The notes below the pieces were generated by a model, which was given only the letters and a program-made list of their open reading frames with translations, had not been told where the DNA came from and made no database searches. From contig NZ_JARWNX010000023.1 in assembly GCF_029868385.1 (NCBI RefSeq), positions 1-64,000 of the forward strand: DNA of 64,000 nt, given 5' to 3'. The translations under genes were made by a program, and so were the position numbers. Source of the stretch: Nocardia cyriacigeorgica. GTDB lineage: Bacteria; Actinomycetota; Actinomycetes; Mycobacteriales; Mycobacteriaceae. Shown piece after piece: positions 7,981 through 16,936 of this stretch (its first letter is position 1; each line of letters opens with the position of its first letter).

Positions 7981-8703
7981 ATGACCACTTACCTCTCGGC
8001 CGAGTCGATCACCCATCTGGCGCTGCTGCCCGGATTCCTCGACCCGGTGAACCTGCTGAATTCCTTCGGTACCTGGATGCTCGTCGGCCTGCTCGCCGTC
8101 GTGTTCATCGAATCCGGGCTGCTGTTCCCGCTGCTGCCGGGCGATTCGCTGCTGTTCACCGCCGGACTCATCGCCGCATCGAAATCCACCGAGATCGAGC
8201 CCTTCGCGCCGATCTGGTTGCTGCTGATTCTGATTCCGGTGGCCGCCATCGCCGGTGATCAGGTGGGTTATCTGATCGGAGCGCGCGGCGGCACCGCGCT
8301 GTTCAAGAACGACGACGCGCGGCTGTTCAAGAAGAAGTACATCGACGAATCGCACGAGTTCTTCGACAAGCACGGGCCGATCACCATCGTGCTGGCCCGA
8401 TTCGTGCCCATCGTGCGGACTTTCGCGCCGGTCGTCGCCGGTGCGTCCGGTATGCGCTATTCGGTCTTCGCGCTCTACAACATCGTCGGCGGTGTGCTGT
8501 GGGGTGCGGGCGTCACCTATCTCGGCTATCTGCTCGGGCAGATCGCGGTGGTGCGCGAGAACATCGACCTCATCTTCCTGCTGATCGTGGCCGTGTCGGT
8601 GCTGCCGATCGTCGTCGAAGTGGGTAAGCGGATGCTGGCGGGCAGGGCCGACAAAGGAGCCGACGCCGAATCCGCGGACGTCGAGGAAACAGTGCGGTCC
8701 TGA
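7981..8703 (+). CDS. DedA-family membrane protein
   Basis: A 240-residue polytopic membrane protein of the DedA/SNARE-associated family. The family hallmarks are present: VFIESGLLFPLLPGDSLLFTAG in the first half, GDQVGYLIGARGG in the middle, then F-x-K-H-G-P-x-x-I-x-x-A-R-F-V-P-x-V-R-T-F and PVVAGASGMRY. Members are linked to phospholipid flipping and membrane homeostasis. The ATG has no ribosome binding site, suggesting a leaderless mRNA. The C-terminal tail after the last helix is acidic and cytoplasmic. Divergent from the MerR gene. Confidence 0.92.
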   Translation: MTTYLSAESITHLALLPGFLDPVNLLNSFGTWMLVGLLAVVFIESGLLFPLLPGDSLLFTAGLIAASKSTEIEPFAPIWLLLILIPVAAIAGDQVGYLIGARGGTALFKNDDARLFKKKYIDESHEFFDKHGPITIVLARFVPIVRTFAPVVAGASGMRYSVFALYNIVGGVLWGAGVTYLGYLLGQIAVVRENIDLIFLLIVAVSVLPIVVEVGKRMLAGRADKGADAESADVEETVRS

Positions 8704-8907
8704 ACGTCATTCGCGTCGACCGAACGAATCGTCGGACCGCGAATCCCTCCTCCGCCCGCATCGACCGGTTCCGGCATCCGAACCGTGTCGCGTCGATCTC
8801 CCGCATCCGGCCGACGCGCCGATATCGTTGGGCACCCGTCCCGGCGTCTCGGGCGTACCGGTCGGGGACGGTTGCTCAGTTCTGTCGTTCCATCCACGGA
8901 GAGACAT

Positions 8908-8985
8908 ATGAAACGCGCTTCGCGCATCTGCCGACAACCCGGCTCGCCCCTGCCACTGCCGCCACGCGGTGAGACCTCGTGCTGA
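8908..8985 (+). CDS. Proline-rich leader peptide of the CNNM gene
   Basis: A 25-codon ORF not long enough for normal gene calling. GGAGAGA at 8898-8904 precedes the ATG by about 4 bases. The second half holds five prolines (positions 11, 14, 16, 18 and 19), including P-L-P-L-P-P. Its TGA (8983-8985) lies just inside the CNNM coding region, which starts at 8979, so the two overlap by 7 bases. Proline-rich leader ORFs such as MgtL control Mg2+ transporter genes in enterobacteria by slowing ribosomes at proline codons; the downstream gene here belongs to a family with Mg2+-transport members. The analogy is inference. Confidence 0.6.
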   Translation: MKRASRICRQPGSPLPLPPRGETSC

Positions 8986-10328
8986 CCGCGGCCAGCATTG
9001 CCCTCGGCGTTCTCGTCGTGCTGCTCATCACGGCGCTGACCGGCTATTTCGTCGCTCAGGAATTCGCCTATATGGCGGTCGACCGCTCCCGGTTGAAGGC
9101 ACGCGCCGAAGCCGGTGACACACCGGCGCAACGAGCGCTCGGCGTCACCCGCCGCACCTCGTTCATGCTCTCCGGCGCCCAACTCGGCATCACCGTCACC
9201 GGGCTGCTGGTGGGTTATGTCGCCGAACCGCTGATCGGCCGTGGTCTCGGTGAACTGCTCGGCGGTATCGGGGTACCCACGGGCGTCGGCATCGCGGTGG
9301 GCGCCGTGCTGGCGATCGCGTTCTCCACCCTGGTGCAGATGCTGTTCGGTGAACTCTTCCCGAAGAACCTCGCCATCGCCAGGCCCGAACCCGTCGCCCG
9401 CTGGCTGGCCACCTCGACGACGGTCTATCTGAAACTGTTCGGCTGGCTGATCTGGCTGTTCGACCAGTCGTCGAATCTGCTGTTGCGTGCCCTGCGGATC
9501 GAGCCGGTACACGATGTGGAGCATTCGGCCACCCCGCGCGACCTCGAGCACATCGTCGCCAGTTCGCGCGATGCCGGGGAGCTGCCGCGGGAGCTGTCGA
9601 CCTTGCTGGATCGCATCCTCGACTTCCCGACCGCCAACGCCGAGCATGCGATGATCGCGCGTTCTCGGGTCGACACCGTGCATATCGACGACCCCGTCGA
9701 CGCGGTGCTCGCCCGCATGGGCACCGGGCACACCCGCTATCCGGTCGTCGGTTCCTCGAGCGACGATCTGCGCGGCGTCATCCACCTGCACGATCTGCTC
9801 GCCGGTCCGGTCGAGGGTACGGCTGCCGATCATCTGCGCGAGGCTGTCGTCGTACCCGGATCGCTCGCGCTGCCCGAGGTCGTCGCCCAACTGGACGCGG
9901 CCGGTGACGAGATGGCACTCGTGGTGGACGAATACGGCGGTTTCGCCGGAATCGTCACGATCGAGGACATCGCCGAGGAGCTGGTCGGTGAGATCGCCGA
10001 CGAGCACGACACCGGACCCGATACCGATATCGTCGCCGAGCGCGACGGCTGGCTCGTCGCGGGTGATGTGCATCTGGACGAGATCGAGCGCGTGCTCGAT
10101 GTCGAACTGCCCGCGGGGGACTACGAGACGATCGCCGGACTCGTCATCGCGGTATTCGGTGGGTTGCCCGACGCGGGTACCCGAGTCGCGATCGAACTGG
10201 AACCCAGTGGCGCCGACTACATCGCCGAACATCCTCCGGCCGCGCGCATGCTCGACGCCGAAGTGCGGACGGTGGCCAACCATGTGCCCGCCTCGGTGTT
10301 CCTGAGCCTGCGCACCGAACAGAAGTAG
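8979..10328 (+). CDS. CNNM/CorC-family (hemolysin-type) membrane protein
   Basis: A 449-residue protein with the full CNNM architecture: a DUF21 transmembrane domain (about 1-195, containing the GAQLGITVTGLLVGYVAEP and LFGELFPKNLAIA signatures), a CBS pair (about 215-335, including VVDEYGGFAGIVTIEDIAEELVGEI) and a C-terminal CorC_HlyC domain (about 350-440, with D-G-W-L-V-A-G-D-V-H-L-D-E). Members such as MpfA export or control Mg2+ and Co2+. The GTG at 8979 is preceded by GGTGAG and lies inside the end of a proline-rich leader ORF, suggesting translational coupling. Followed after 7 bases by a paralogue. Confidence 0.92.
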   Translation: MLTAASIALGVLVVLLITALTGYFVAQEFAYMAVDRSRLKARAEAGDTPAQRALGVTRRTSFMLSGAQLGITVTGLLVGYVAEPLIGRGLGELLGGIGVPTGVGIAVGAVLAIAFSTLVQMLFGELFPKNLAIARPEPVARWLATSTTVYLKLFGWLIWLFDQSSNLLLRALRIEPVHDVEHSATPRDLEHIVASSRDAGELPRELSTLLDRILDFPTANAEHAMIARSRVDTVHIDDPVDAVLARMGTGHTRYPVVGSSSDDLRGVIHLHDLLAGPVEGTAADHLREAVVVPGSLALPEVVAQLDAAGDEMALVVDEYGGFAGIVTIEDIAEELVGEIADEHDTGPDTDIVAERDGWLVAGDVHLDEIERVLDVELPAGDYETIAGLVIAVFGGLPDAGTRVAIELEPSGADYIAEHPPAARMLDAEVRTVANHVPASVFLSLRTEQK

Positions 10329-10335
10329 GTCGGCG

Positions 10336-11430
10336 ATGAGTAGTCCGTGGGTCGTCGCGGTGGTCACGATCGGGTTGATCGGGGCCAGCGCCTTTTTCGT
10401 CGCGGTCGAATTCGCGTTGATCGCCGCGCGCCGTCACCGGCTCGAGGACGCCGCCGCCACCAGCTCGGCGGCCCGCGCCGCACTGCGCAGTTCCTCGGAA
10501 CTGTCGGTGCTGCTGGCGGGTTCGCAGCTGGGCATCACGGTGTGCACGCTCGCGCTCGGCGCGATCACCAAACCGGCCGTGCATCATTGGCTCACCCCGC
10601 TGTTCGAGCGGATCGGTGCACCGTTGTGGGCGGCCGATATCGCCGGGTTCGTGCTCGCGCTGGTGATCGTGACCTTCCTGCATCTGGTGGTCGGGGAGAT
10701 GGCGCCCAAATCGTGGGCCATCGCGCATCCCGAACGCTCGGCCACCATGCTCGCGATCCCGATGCGCGCGTTCATGGCGGTGACCCGGCCGCTGCTGAAA
10801 CTGTTGAACCAGATGGCGAACTGGTGCCTGCGCCGCGTCGGTGTGGCGCCGGTCGACGAGGTGGAGTCCGGTCAGGACCCGGTGGCGCTGCGTCATCTGG
10901 TCGAGCATTCGGCGACTGCGGGCACGCTGGACGAGCGCTACCACGGCAACCTCATCAGCGCGCTGGAGCTGGAGCAACTCACCGTCGGCGATCTGATGCA
11001 GCCGGACACGTCCCCCGACGCCGTCACCCCCGACGCGCAGCGGGACACGATCCAGCAGAGGTCGCGCGCCACCGGCCATCTCCGGTTGCTCGTGCGCGAC
11101 GGTGACGGCTACCGCGGCGTCGTCCACGTGCGAGACAGTCTCACGGCCGCACCGGACGCCACGGCCGCCGAGATGATGCGTCCGGTACTCACCCTGACGG
11201 CGACCACACCCATCTACGAGGCGTTGCGCACCATGCGTGAAACCCGCACCCACCTCGCCGTGGTGACCGACGCCGACGCCCCCGCCGGATTGATCACCAT
11301 CACCGATGTGCTCCGCCGCCTGCTGCCGACCGCTGCGGGTGAACCAGTTCAGCGGGTGGAACAGGTCGACGGCGCATCGGCTCCACCAGCCACACCGCCA
11401 GGAACACCCCGGCCGTCACCACCCCGGTGA
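10336..11430 (+). CDS. CNNM-family paralogue lacking the CorC_HlyC domain
   Basis: A 364-residue protein paralogous to its upstream neighbour. The DUF21 membrane domain (about 1-180) keeps the GSQLGITVCTLALGAITKP and VVGEMAPKSWAIAHP signatures. One CBS pair follows (about 215-335). The C-terminal transporter-associated domain present in the first copy is missing, replaced by a Pro-rich tail. The tail overlaps 131 bases of the convergent DUF6328 gene. The two CNNM genes are 7 bases apart, so they are surely co-transcribed and may form a heteromeric pair, as tandem copies often do in Mycobacteriales. Confidence 0.9.
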   Translation: MSSPWVVAVVTIGLIGASAFFVAVEFALIAARRHRLEDAAATSSAARAALRSSSELSVLLAGSQLGITVCTLALGAITKPAVHHWLTPLFERIGAPLWAADIAGFVLALVIVTFLHLVVGEMAPKSWAIAHPERSATMLAIPMRAFMAVTRPLLKLLNQMANWCLRRVGVAPVDEVESGQDPVALRHLVEHSATAGTLDERYHGNLISALELEQLTVGDLMQPDTSPDAVTPDAQRDTIQQRSRATGHLRLLVRDGDGYRGVVHVRDSLTAAPDATAAEMMRPVLTLTATTPIYEALRTMRETRTHLAVVTDADAPAGLITITDVLRRLLPTAAGEPVQRVEQVDGASAPPATPPGTPRPSPPR

Positions 11431-11908
11431 TCACCGCGACCACCGGGCCGCCGACCACATCGACGATGAGCACGGTCACCCCGCACATGGCGACACCGAG
11501 CAGCACCAGACCCGCCATCGTGAACCGGTGCGAGGCGGTCACGATGGTCTGCAAGCGGTGTCGGCGGAACAGCAGCCGATGCCACGACACCGGCGCCACC
11601 AGGAAGATGGTGCCGCCGACCGCCGCACCCGCGGTGACCAGGTACACCGCGCGCATACCGGAGTCGAGCGAGTCGAACGCGGGCTGGAAGGGCAGGATCA
11701 TCAAGAAGCCGGTCAGCAATTGCACACCGGTCTGGAGGACGCGCAGCTCCTGCAACAGATGCGCCCAGTTGCGGTCGAGGCGCTGGGTCGGGGTTTCGGC
11801 TCGGGCACGCCAGTTCCAGATGTCGTGAGCGGCGCCCGTGTTGCGGGCCGGGCCGTCCTGGTGTCCTGACCAGGTATTTTCCTCTGAATGCGTACGACGT
11901 GCCGACAT
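11300..11908 (-). CDS. DUF6328-family membrane protein
   Basis: A 202-residue protein with four hydrophobic segments (about 62-76, 88-105, 130-148 and 155-172). The pattern is that of the DUF6328 family: R-L-D-R-N-W-A-H-L-L-Q-E-L-R-V-L-Q-T-G-V-Q-L-L-T-G-F-L before the first helix, then PVSWHRLLFRRH between helices. Some databases loosely call this family sodium:proton antiporter; no supporting motif is visible. The last 131 bases overlap the 3' end of the convergent CNNM gene; both reading frames look genuine up to the overlap. Confidence 0.8.
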   Translation of the reverse strand: MSARRTHSEENTWSGHQDGPARNTGAAHDIWNWRARAETPTQRLDRNWAHLLQELRVLQTGVQLLTGFLMILPFQPAFDSLDSGMRAVYLVTAGAAVGGTIFLVAPVSWHRLLFRRHRLQTIVTASHRFTMAGLVLLGVAMCGVTVLIVDVVGGPVVAVITGVVTAGVFLAVWLVEPMRRRPVPPAELVHPQRSAAGGGAHR

Positions 11909-12024
11909 GGCTTCCTCTGCTGGTTCCGCGACGGCCCGGTAGGGCCTGGTTGCGGCGTACCCGGCACAGTCGAGGTCATTCAGTTGTTTGCGGTCCGGGT
12001 TCGGGTTTCAGAGACGGCGTGTCG

Positions 12025-12228
12025 TCATTCGCGGCGATGGCGGCGGTGGCTGGTGTCGCACAGCGGGTAGCACTTGGATCGGTGGCACGTGCAGATCGCG
12101 ACCTGAAATCTGTCGGAACGGACCGTGCGTCCGTCGGCGGTGACCAGCTCGACGGGGCCTTCGACGAGGAGCGGACCGTCCTTGGTGAAGCGCATGCGCA
12201 CGGGTTCAGGCTCGGGTTCGGTCGGCAC
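12025..12228 (-). CDS. CDGSH iron-sulfur domain protein
   Basis: A 67-residue protein with the CDGSH-type cluster ligands Cys46, Cys48, Cys57 and His61, arranged as C-x-C-x2-S-x3-P-x-C-D-x-S-H. These bind a labile [2Fe-2S] cluster. The N-terminal half is a short beta domain typical of minimal prokaryotic CDGSH proteins. The position usually held by Gly in CDG is Thr here, a tolerated variation. It overlaps the 3' end of the upstream methyltransferase gene by 23 bases, and a diiron protein gene lies before that, so the three may be one operon linked to redox or iron chemistry. Confidence 0.88.
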   Translation of the reverse strand: MPTEPEPEPVRMRFTKDGPLLVEGPVELVTADGRTVRSDRFQVAICTCHRSKCYPLCDTSHRRHRRE

Positions 12229-12862
12229 GGATCACCACCAGCTCCTCATGTCGTTGTCCGGGCTCGATGAAGCCTTCGGCGGTGAGCCACCGGGCCCGTG
12301 ACCGCATGACCGGACCGAACGGAATCCGGGTCCGGGCCACGACCGCCGCTTTCAGTCCGCTAGCGCGCAATCTGGACAGCGTGAGATGGGGCCCGCTGAT
12401 CGCCGACTGCACGAGCAAGGCGACACCGTTGTGGTCGAGCAGACTCGGCAGTCGGGCGCACAGCGGGTCGAGAACGGCTCGCCCGCGTCCACCCGCATCC
12501 CACGCACGGGCGCCGCCGCGGGTGCGGACCCCATCCGCGACGGGGACATACGGCGGGTTCGCGAGCACCACATCGAAACGGCGATCACGGATCACCGTGC
12601 GGAAGTCGCCGTGCACCAGCTCCACCGCGAGCCGGCGCAGCCGCATGTTCATCCAGGCCGAGGTCAACGCGGTCAGGGAAATGTCCACCGCGGTGACCGT
12701 CGCGGCACCGGCCCTGGCCGCCTCGATCGCCACCGCGCCGGTACCGGTGCAGATATCGAGCACCCGGCCGCCCGGCACGAGTCCGGCCTCGGTCATGGCG
12801 CGGGCGAGTAGCCATGAATCGGCCTGCGGACGGTAGACGCCGGGGGCGCGAATGAGTCTCAT
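12206..12862 (-). CDS. HemK/PrmC-like class I methyltransferase
   Basis: A 218-residue SAM-dependent methyltransferase. Motif I is VLDICTGTGAVAIEAARAGA (about 34-53), and the N-P-P-Y active-site motif at 102-105 marks the N5-glutamine/adenine methyltransferase group. Without the N-terminal PrmC substrate domain it is closer to the short HemK2/MTQ2-like proteins of actinobacteria. The start at 12862 fits the family beginning (a short strand then GVYRPQADS); there is no strong ribosome binding site, and the stop of the upstream diiron gene is 28 bases before. The true substrate is unknown. Confidence 0.87.
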   Translation of the reverse strand: MRLIRAPGVYRPQADSWLLARAMTEAGLVPGGRVLDICTGTGAVAIEAARAGAATVTAVDISLTALTSAWMNMRLRRLAVELVHGDFRTVIRDRRFDVVLANPPYVPVADGVRTRGGARAWDAGGRGRAVLDPLCARLPSLLDHNGVALLVQSAISGPHLTLSRLRASGLKAAVVARTRIPFGPVMRSRARWLTAEGFIEPGQRHEELVVIRADRTRA

Positions 12863-12890
12863 GTGAGGGGCATATCCCGTTTCGGGCGAG

Positions 12891-13913
12891 TCATTCGTGC
12901 TGGTCGTCGGGTTGTGTCGGCAGCACGGACGGATCGAGTAGCGAACTGCGTCCGGCCCGCCAGCTGTCGACCACATGGTCGCCGAAACGGTCCTCCAGCA
13001 GATTCGTCGCCTGGATGCCGAAGACGATCGACGGGATCAGCGCGGGTTCGCGGACGGCCAGATCCCCGATGACGTCGTGGCGCATGACCTGCTCGTGTAC
13101 GGCATCGGCCTCCACGTGCTCGCGGTAGAACAGCACGCAGGCCGGATCGGCGTCCATCTGCTCCAGGATCTCCACCAGCCGCGCGGAGGCGGGTGGGGAG
13201 GTGATCTCCACGGTGGCGAAATGGCCGACGAGCGCGCCACGCCATTTACGGTGCAACCCGAACAGCGACATGGTGTTGACCAGCGCGATCATCGGGGTCG
13301 GTACCGCGTCCACATAGCGCAGATATCCCGGATCCAAACCGGCACCGGTGAGCAGATCGGCGTAGAGCTGGGCATGGATGCGCTCGCCGCGCCCGCCACC
13401 GAACTCGTCGAACTCCACCGCGACCACCGACGCCTTGGCCTGACCACGCAGACGCGGGATCACCCAGGCGTATGGATCGGCTTCCTTGTGGTGGTAGATG
13501 GAGCGGTGCACGAAATATTCGCGTAGCTGCGTCCAGTCCTGGTGTTCACGCAGGTGCTGGGCGACGCCGGGTGCGTCCAGGGGTGCGGTGAGCAGGTGGT
13601 TCAGTTCGCCGTCGAGGTCGTCCCCACCGGCGACGTCCTCGCACAGTGCCTCCGACCAGGCGTGCTCGAGTTCGGCACGCAGACGCAGCAGGCCGGGATC
13701 CCATTCCCAGCCGGGGTCGACCACCTCGAAACCGTGATAGTGCAGCTCATAGCAGGTGTGCAGGGCCAGATGCAGATCATCGCCATAGGGGTCGATATGC
13801 CCGGCGGGTGGCACGGGATCACCCGGCTGCCCGGTCAGCGTCTCCATGATCGCGGCCGACAGCGGGCCACGAGGCCGCGGCAGCACGGCATGTTCGTCGA
13901 TCACAGGGGACAT
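12891..13913 (-). CDS. Heme-oxygenase-like diiron (iron-containing redox) protein
   Basis: A 340-residue protein of the iron-containing redox enzyme / heme-oxygenase-like diiron oxidase family. Candidate metal ligands include the H-Y-H-G-F-E block near residue 60, the H-x-x-x-H-H-K-E-A-D-P segment, V-E-F-D-E-F-G-G-G and the later R-E-H-V-E-A-D-x-x-H. The E-x-D-E-(F/Y)-G-G-G signature is characteristic. Members catalyse varied oxidations in lipid or natural-product metabolism; the substrate is not predictable. The ATG at 13913 fits the family length; the frame stays open far upstream over the ADH gene on the same strand, which is a shadow. Confidence 0.85.
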   Translation of the reverse strand: MSPVIDEHAVLPRPRGPLSAAIMETLTGQPGDPVPPAGHIDPYGDDLHLALHTCYELHYHGFEVVDPGWEWDPGLLRLRAELEHAWSEALCEDVAGGDDLDGELNHLLTAPLDAPGVAQHLREHQDWTQLREYFVHRSIYHHKEADPYAWVIPRLRGQAKASVVAVEFDEFGGGRGERIHAQLYADLLTGAGLDPGYLRYVDAVPTPMIALVNTMSLFGLHRKWRGALVGHFATVEITSPPASARLVEILEQMDADPACVLFYREHVEADAVHEQVMRHDVIGDLAVREPALIPSIVFGIQATNLLEDRFGDHVVDSWRAGRSSLLDPSVLPTQPDDQHE

Positions 13914-14002
13914 GTCATCGGCGTACCCGGTGCCGCCGAGCGCAATCGCGCCTCGACGGTTCCGGCGGCGGCCGGTGCCCCGGCTGTTCGGATCAGCTGT
14001 GC

Positions 14003-15130
14003 TCAGGCGGTCGTCTCGGCGGGTTCGTCGAACATGATGACCTGGCGAATCGCGAGTCCGTCGGCGAGCAGATCCATCGCCTCGTTGATCTCGGCCAAGC
14101 CGATGCGGGAGGAGATGAGCTTGTCGACGGGCAGTTTGCCCTCCCGCCACATCTGCGCGTAGCGGGGGATATCGCGGGCCGGGACCGCGGAGCCGAGATA
14201 ACTGCCGACGACGGTGCGCGCCTCCGCGGTGATGGTCAGCGGGGAGATCGAGGCCCGCGCGGCGGGTGCGGGCAGGCCGACGGTGATGGTGGTGCCGCCG
14301 GATCGCGTTGCGGCGAAAGCGGTTTCGAACGCACGCGGGTGTCCGGCGCATTCGATGACGTAGCGGGCCTTGATCGCCTGCTCGGCGATCTGCTCGGGGG
14401 TGTAGACCTCGGTCGCGCCGAGCGCACGTGCCTGCTCCAGTTTCTCCGCGACGGTGTCGACGGCGATGATCCGGTGCACGTCCTGTGCCTTCGCGGTGAT
14501 CACCGCCGCCATACCGACACCGCCGAGCCCGACGACCATCACCGAATCCGTCGGCTGCGGGCGGGCCACGTTGAGGACGGCGCCGCCGCCGGTGAGGACG
14601 GCGCACCCGAGTACCGCGGCGATATCGGGCGGGATATCGGCGTCCAACGCAACGGCAGAGGCGCGGTCGATCACGGCGTAGGTGGCGAAGCCGGAGACGC
14701 CGAGGTGATGGTGGACGGTGTCGCCGTCGCGGGTCAGATGCCGTGAGTGGTGCAGCAGCTCGCCCGCGTTATTGGTGCGGGTGCCCACCGAACAGGGCAG
14801 GCGTCCGTCCTCGGCGCAGGCCTCGCACTGTTCGCAGCGTGGTAGGAACGACATCACCACCCGCTGACCAGGGTCGATATCGGTCACCGCGGCGCCGGTC
14901 GACACCACGATTCCGGCCGCTTCGTGTCCGAGCAGCATCGGTGTCGGCCGCAGCCGGTTTCCGTCGACCACGCTCAGGTCCGAATGGCAGACGCCCGCCG
15001 CCTCGATCCTGACCAGCAGTTCGGTGGGGCCGGGCTCGCCCAGCTCGACCTCGCCAACGGTGATCGGCCGGGACCGGGCGAACGGCCTGGCCCGGCCGGA
15101 TTCCTCGAGGACTGCTCCGGTGATCTTCAT
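14003..15130 (-). CDS. Zinc-dependent alcohol dehydrogenase
   Basis: A 375-residue medium-chain dehydrogenase/reductase. The catalytic zinc ligands are Cys48 (GVCHSD) and His69-Glu70 (GHEAAG). The structural zinc set is Cys99, Cys102, Cys105 and Cys113. The Rossmann motif VGLGGVGMAA lies near residue 199. The arrangement matches class III-type/NDMA-dependent alcohol dehydrogenases of actinobacteria, which oxidise alcohols or aldehydes with NAD. It is divergent from a TetR-family gene with a palindrome between them, suggesting substrate-induced control. Confidence 0.91.
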   Translation of the reverse strand: MKITGAVLEESGRARPFARSRPITVGEVELGEPGPTELLVRIEAAGVCHSDLSVVDGNRLRPTPMLLGHEAAGIVVSTGAAVTDIDPGQRVVMSFLPRCEQCEACAEDGRLPCSVGTRTNNAGELLHHSRHLTRDGDTVHHHLGVSGFATYAVIDRASAVALDADIPPDIAAVLGCAVLTGGGAVLNVARPQPTDSVMVVGLGGVGMAAVITAKAQDVHRIIAVDTVAEKLEQARALGATEVYTPEQIAEQAIKARYVIECAGHPRAFETAFAATRSGGTTITVGLPAPAARASISPLTITAEARTVVGSYLGSAVPARDIPRYAQMWREGKLPVDKLISSRIGLAEINEAMDLLADGLAIRQVIMFDEPAETTA

Positions 15131-15200
15131 CGGCTACCTGACTTCGTGATGTGGCCCGGCCGGTGGCCGGACATGGCGGTTCGTAGAGCCGTTCCACGAT

Positions 15201-15214
15201 ATGACCGCAGTCAT
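15201..15214 (-). promoter_or_regulatory. Palindrome upstream of the alcohol dehydrogenase
   Basis: ATGAC-CGCA-GTCAT is a perfect 5-bp inverted repeat with a 4-base spacer, 70 bases upstream of the dehydrogenase start in the ADH-TetR intergenic region. It differs from the TGGCAG palindrome nearer the TetR gene, so it may bind another regulator or be coincidental. Confidence 0.3.
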
Positions 15215-15258
15215 CACATGTACACGACCCCGCCGTGCCTGCCGGACGATTTCGAATA

Positions 15259-15273
15259 TGGCAGTTTCTGCCA
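15259..15273 (+). promoter_or_regulatory. Putative TetR operator over a leaderless promoter
   Basis: TGGCAG-TTT-CTGCCA is a perfect 6-bp inverted repeat 20 bases before the TetR ATG. It covers the position expected for the -35 element of a promoter whose -10 would be TAGGCT (15282-15287). That -10 ends 6 bases before the ATG, and no ribosome binding site is present, so the mRNA is probably leaderless. Autoregulation by the TetR protein, and control of the divergent dehydrogenase, is inferred from position. Confidence 0.5.
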
Positions 15274-15293
15274 CTAAAGCGTAGGCTGCGGAT

Positions 15294-15860
15294 ATGGCAC
15301 GGAAGCCATTGGAACCGGAAGCGCTGGTAGCGATATCCCGCACCTGCGCCGATCTGTTCGTCCGCGCGGGCGGCTCCTCGCCGACGGTGGCCGCGCTCGC
15401 CGCCGCGGCCGGGCTCGCCGAGCGCAGCTTCTACCGCTATTTCCCGACCAAGGAGGACAGCCTCCGGCCGCTGTTCGACGACGGCAATCACGCCTTCGCG
15501 GCGGCGATCGCCGCCCAGCCGGCCGAGGACGGGTTCGCCGATGTGCTCGTGCACGCCTTCGAACGCACCTTCGCCACCTCGGTCGACGAGCAGTCGCGCG
15601 CGATCATGGCGACGGTCTTCGCCGATCCCGCGCTGCGCCGGGTGTGGCTGGAAGCCAGCTACGAGACGGCCGCGATCATCCGGCCCGGCGTGGCCCGCCA
15701 TATCCGGGCCGAGGAGTCGGCCGTCGACACGACCGTCGCCTGTGGTCAGGCGGTGCTGTTCGTGATCGCCGGGCTGACCCATATGGTGCGCGACGGCCTG
15801 TCCTCCGGGGAAGCCGCCGCCGCCATCGCCGACGCCATGTTCGGGCGCCCCGAAACCTGA
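15294..15860 (+). CDS. TetR-family regulator
   Basis: A 188-residue TetR/AcrR repressor. The N-terminal helix-turn-helix (about 10-57) shows the pattern G-S-S-P-T-V-A-A-L-A-A-A-A-G-L-A-E-R-S-F-Y-R-Y-F-P-T-K-E-D in shortened form. The C-terminal helical ligand domain is of ordinary length. It starts without a ribosome binding site next to a likely leaderless promoter. Divergent from the zinc alcohol dehydrogenase and 39 bases upstream of an SDR gene in its own direction, so both oxidoreductases may be targets. Confidence 0.9.
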   Translation: MARKPLEPEALVAISRTCADLFVRAGGSSPTVAALAAAAGLAERSFYRYFPTKEDSLRPLFDDGNHAFAAAIAAQPAEDGFADVLVHAFERTFATSVDEQSRAIMATVFADPALRRVWLEASYETAAIIRPGVARHIRAEESAVDTTVACGQAVLFVIAGLTHMVRDGLSSGEAAAAIADAMFGRPET

Positions 15861-16664
<804 letters not shown>

Positions 16665-16936
16665 GTGGGCCCGATCTCGGAACGCCCATCACGATCAATC
16701 GTGCCGCCCGACAGGTTCGGCCCTCGTCATCACCACCGGTCCGGTGCATTCCGCGAGTCCGATCGGTCGCTCACAGAGCCGGGCGGGCGATCCGTGGGCG
16801 GGTCACGAATGCGAGTAGCCGGGCCGAACAAGTCTCTAGAACTCGGATAACAGCAGTTCGGAGTGCATTTTCCGGCAGGCGGGGTAGGCGTGGAACACGA
16901 GTTGTCCCAGCGTCCGGGCGCAGCGAGGCTTGATGC

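Noticed and set aside
8526..10367. 613-codon minus-strand open frame over the first CNNM gene
   Set aside because: It is the antisense shadow of a clear CNNM gene; the product is a low-complexity His/Arg/Asp-rich sequence with no family.
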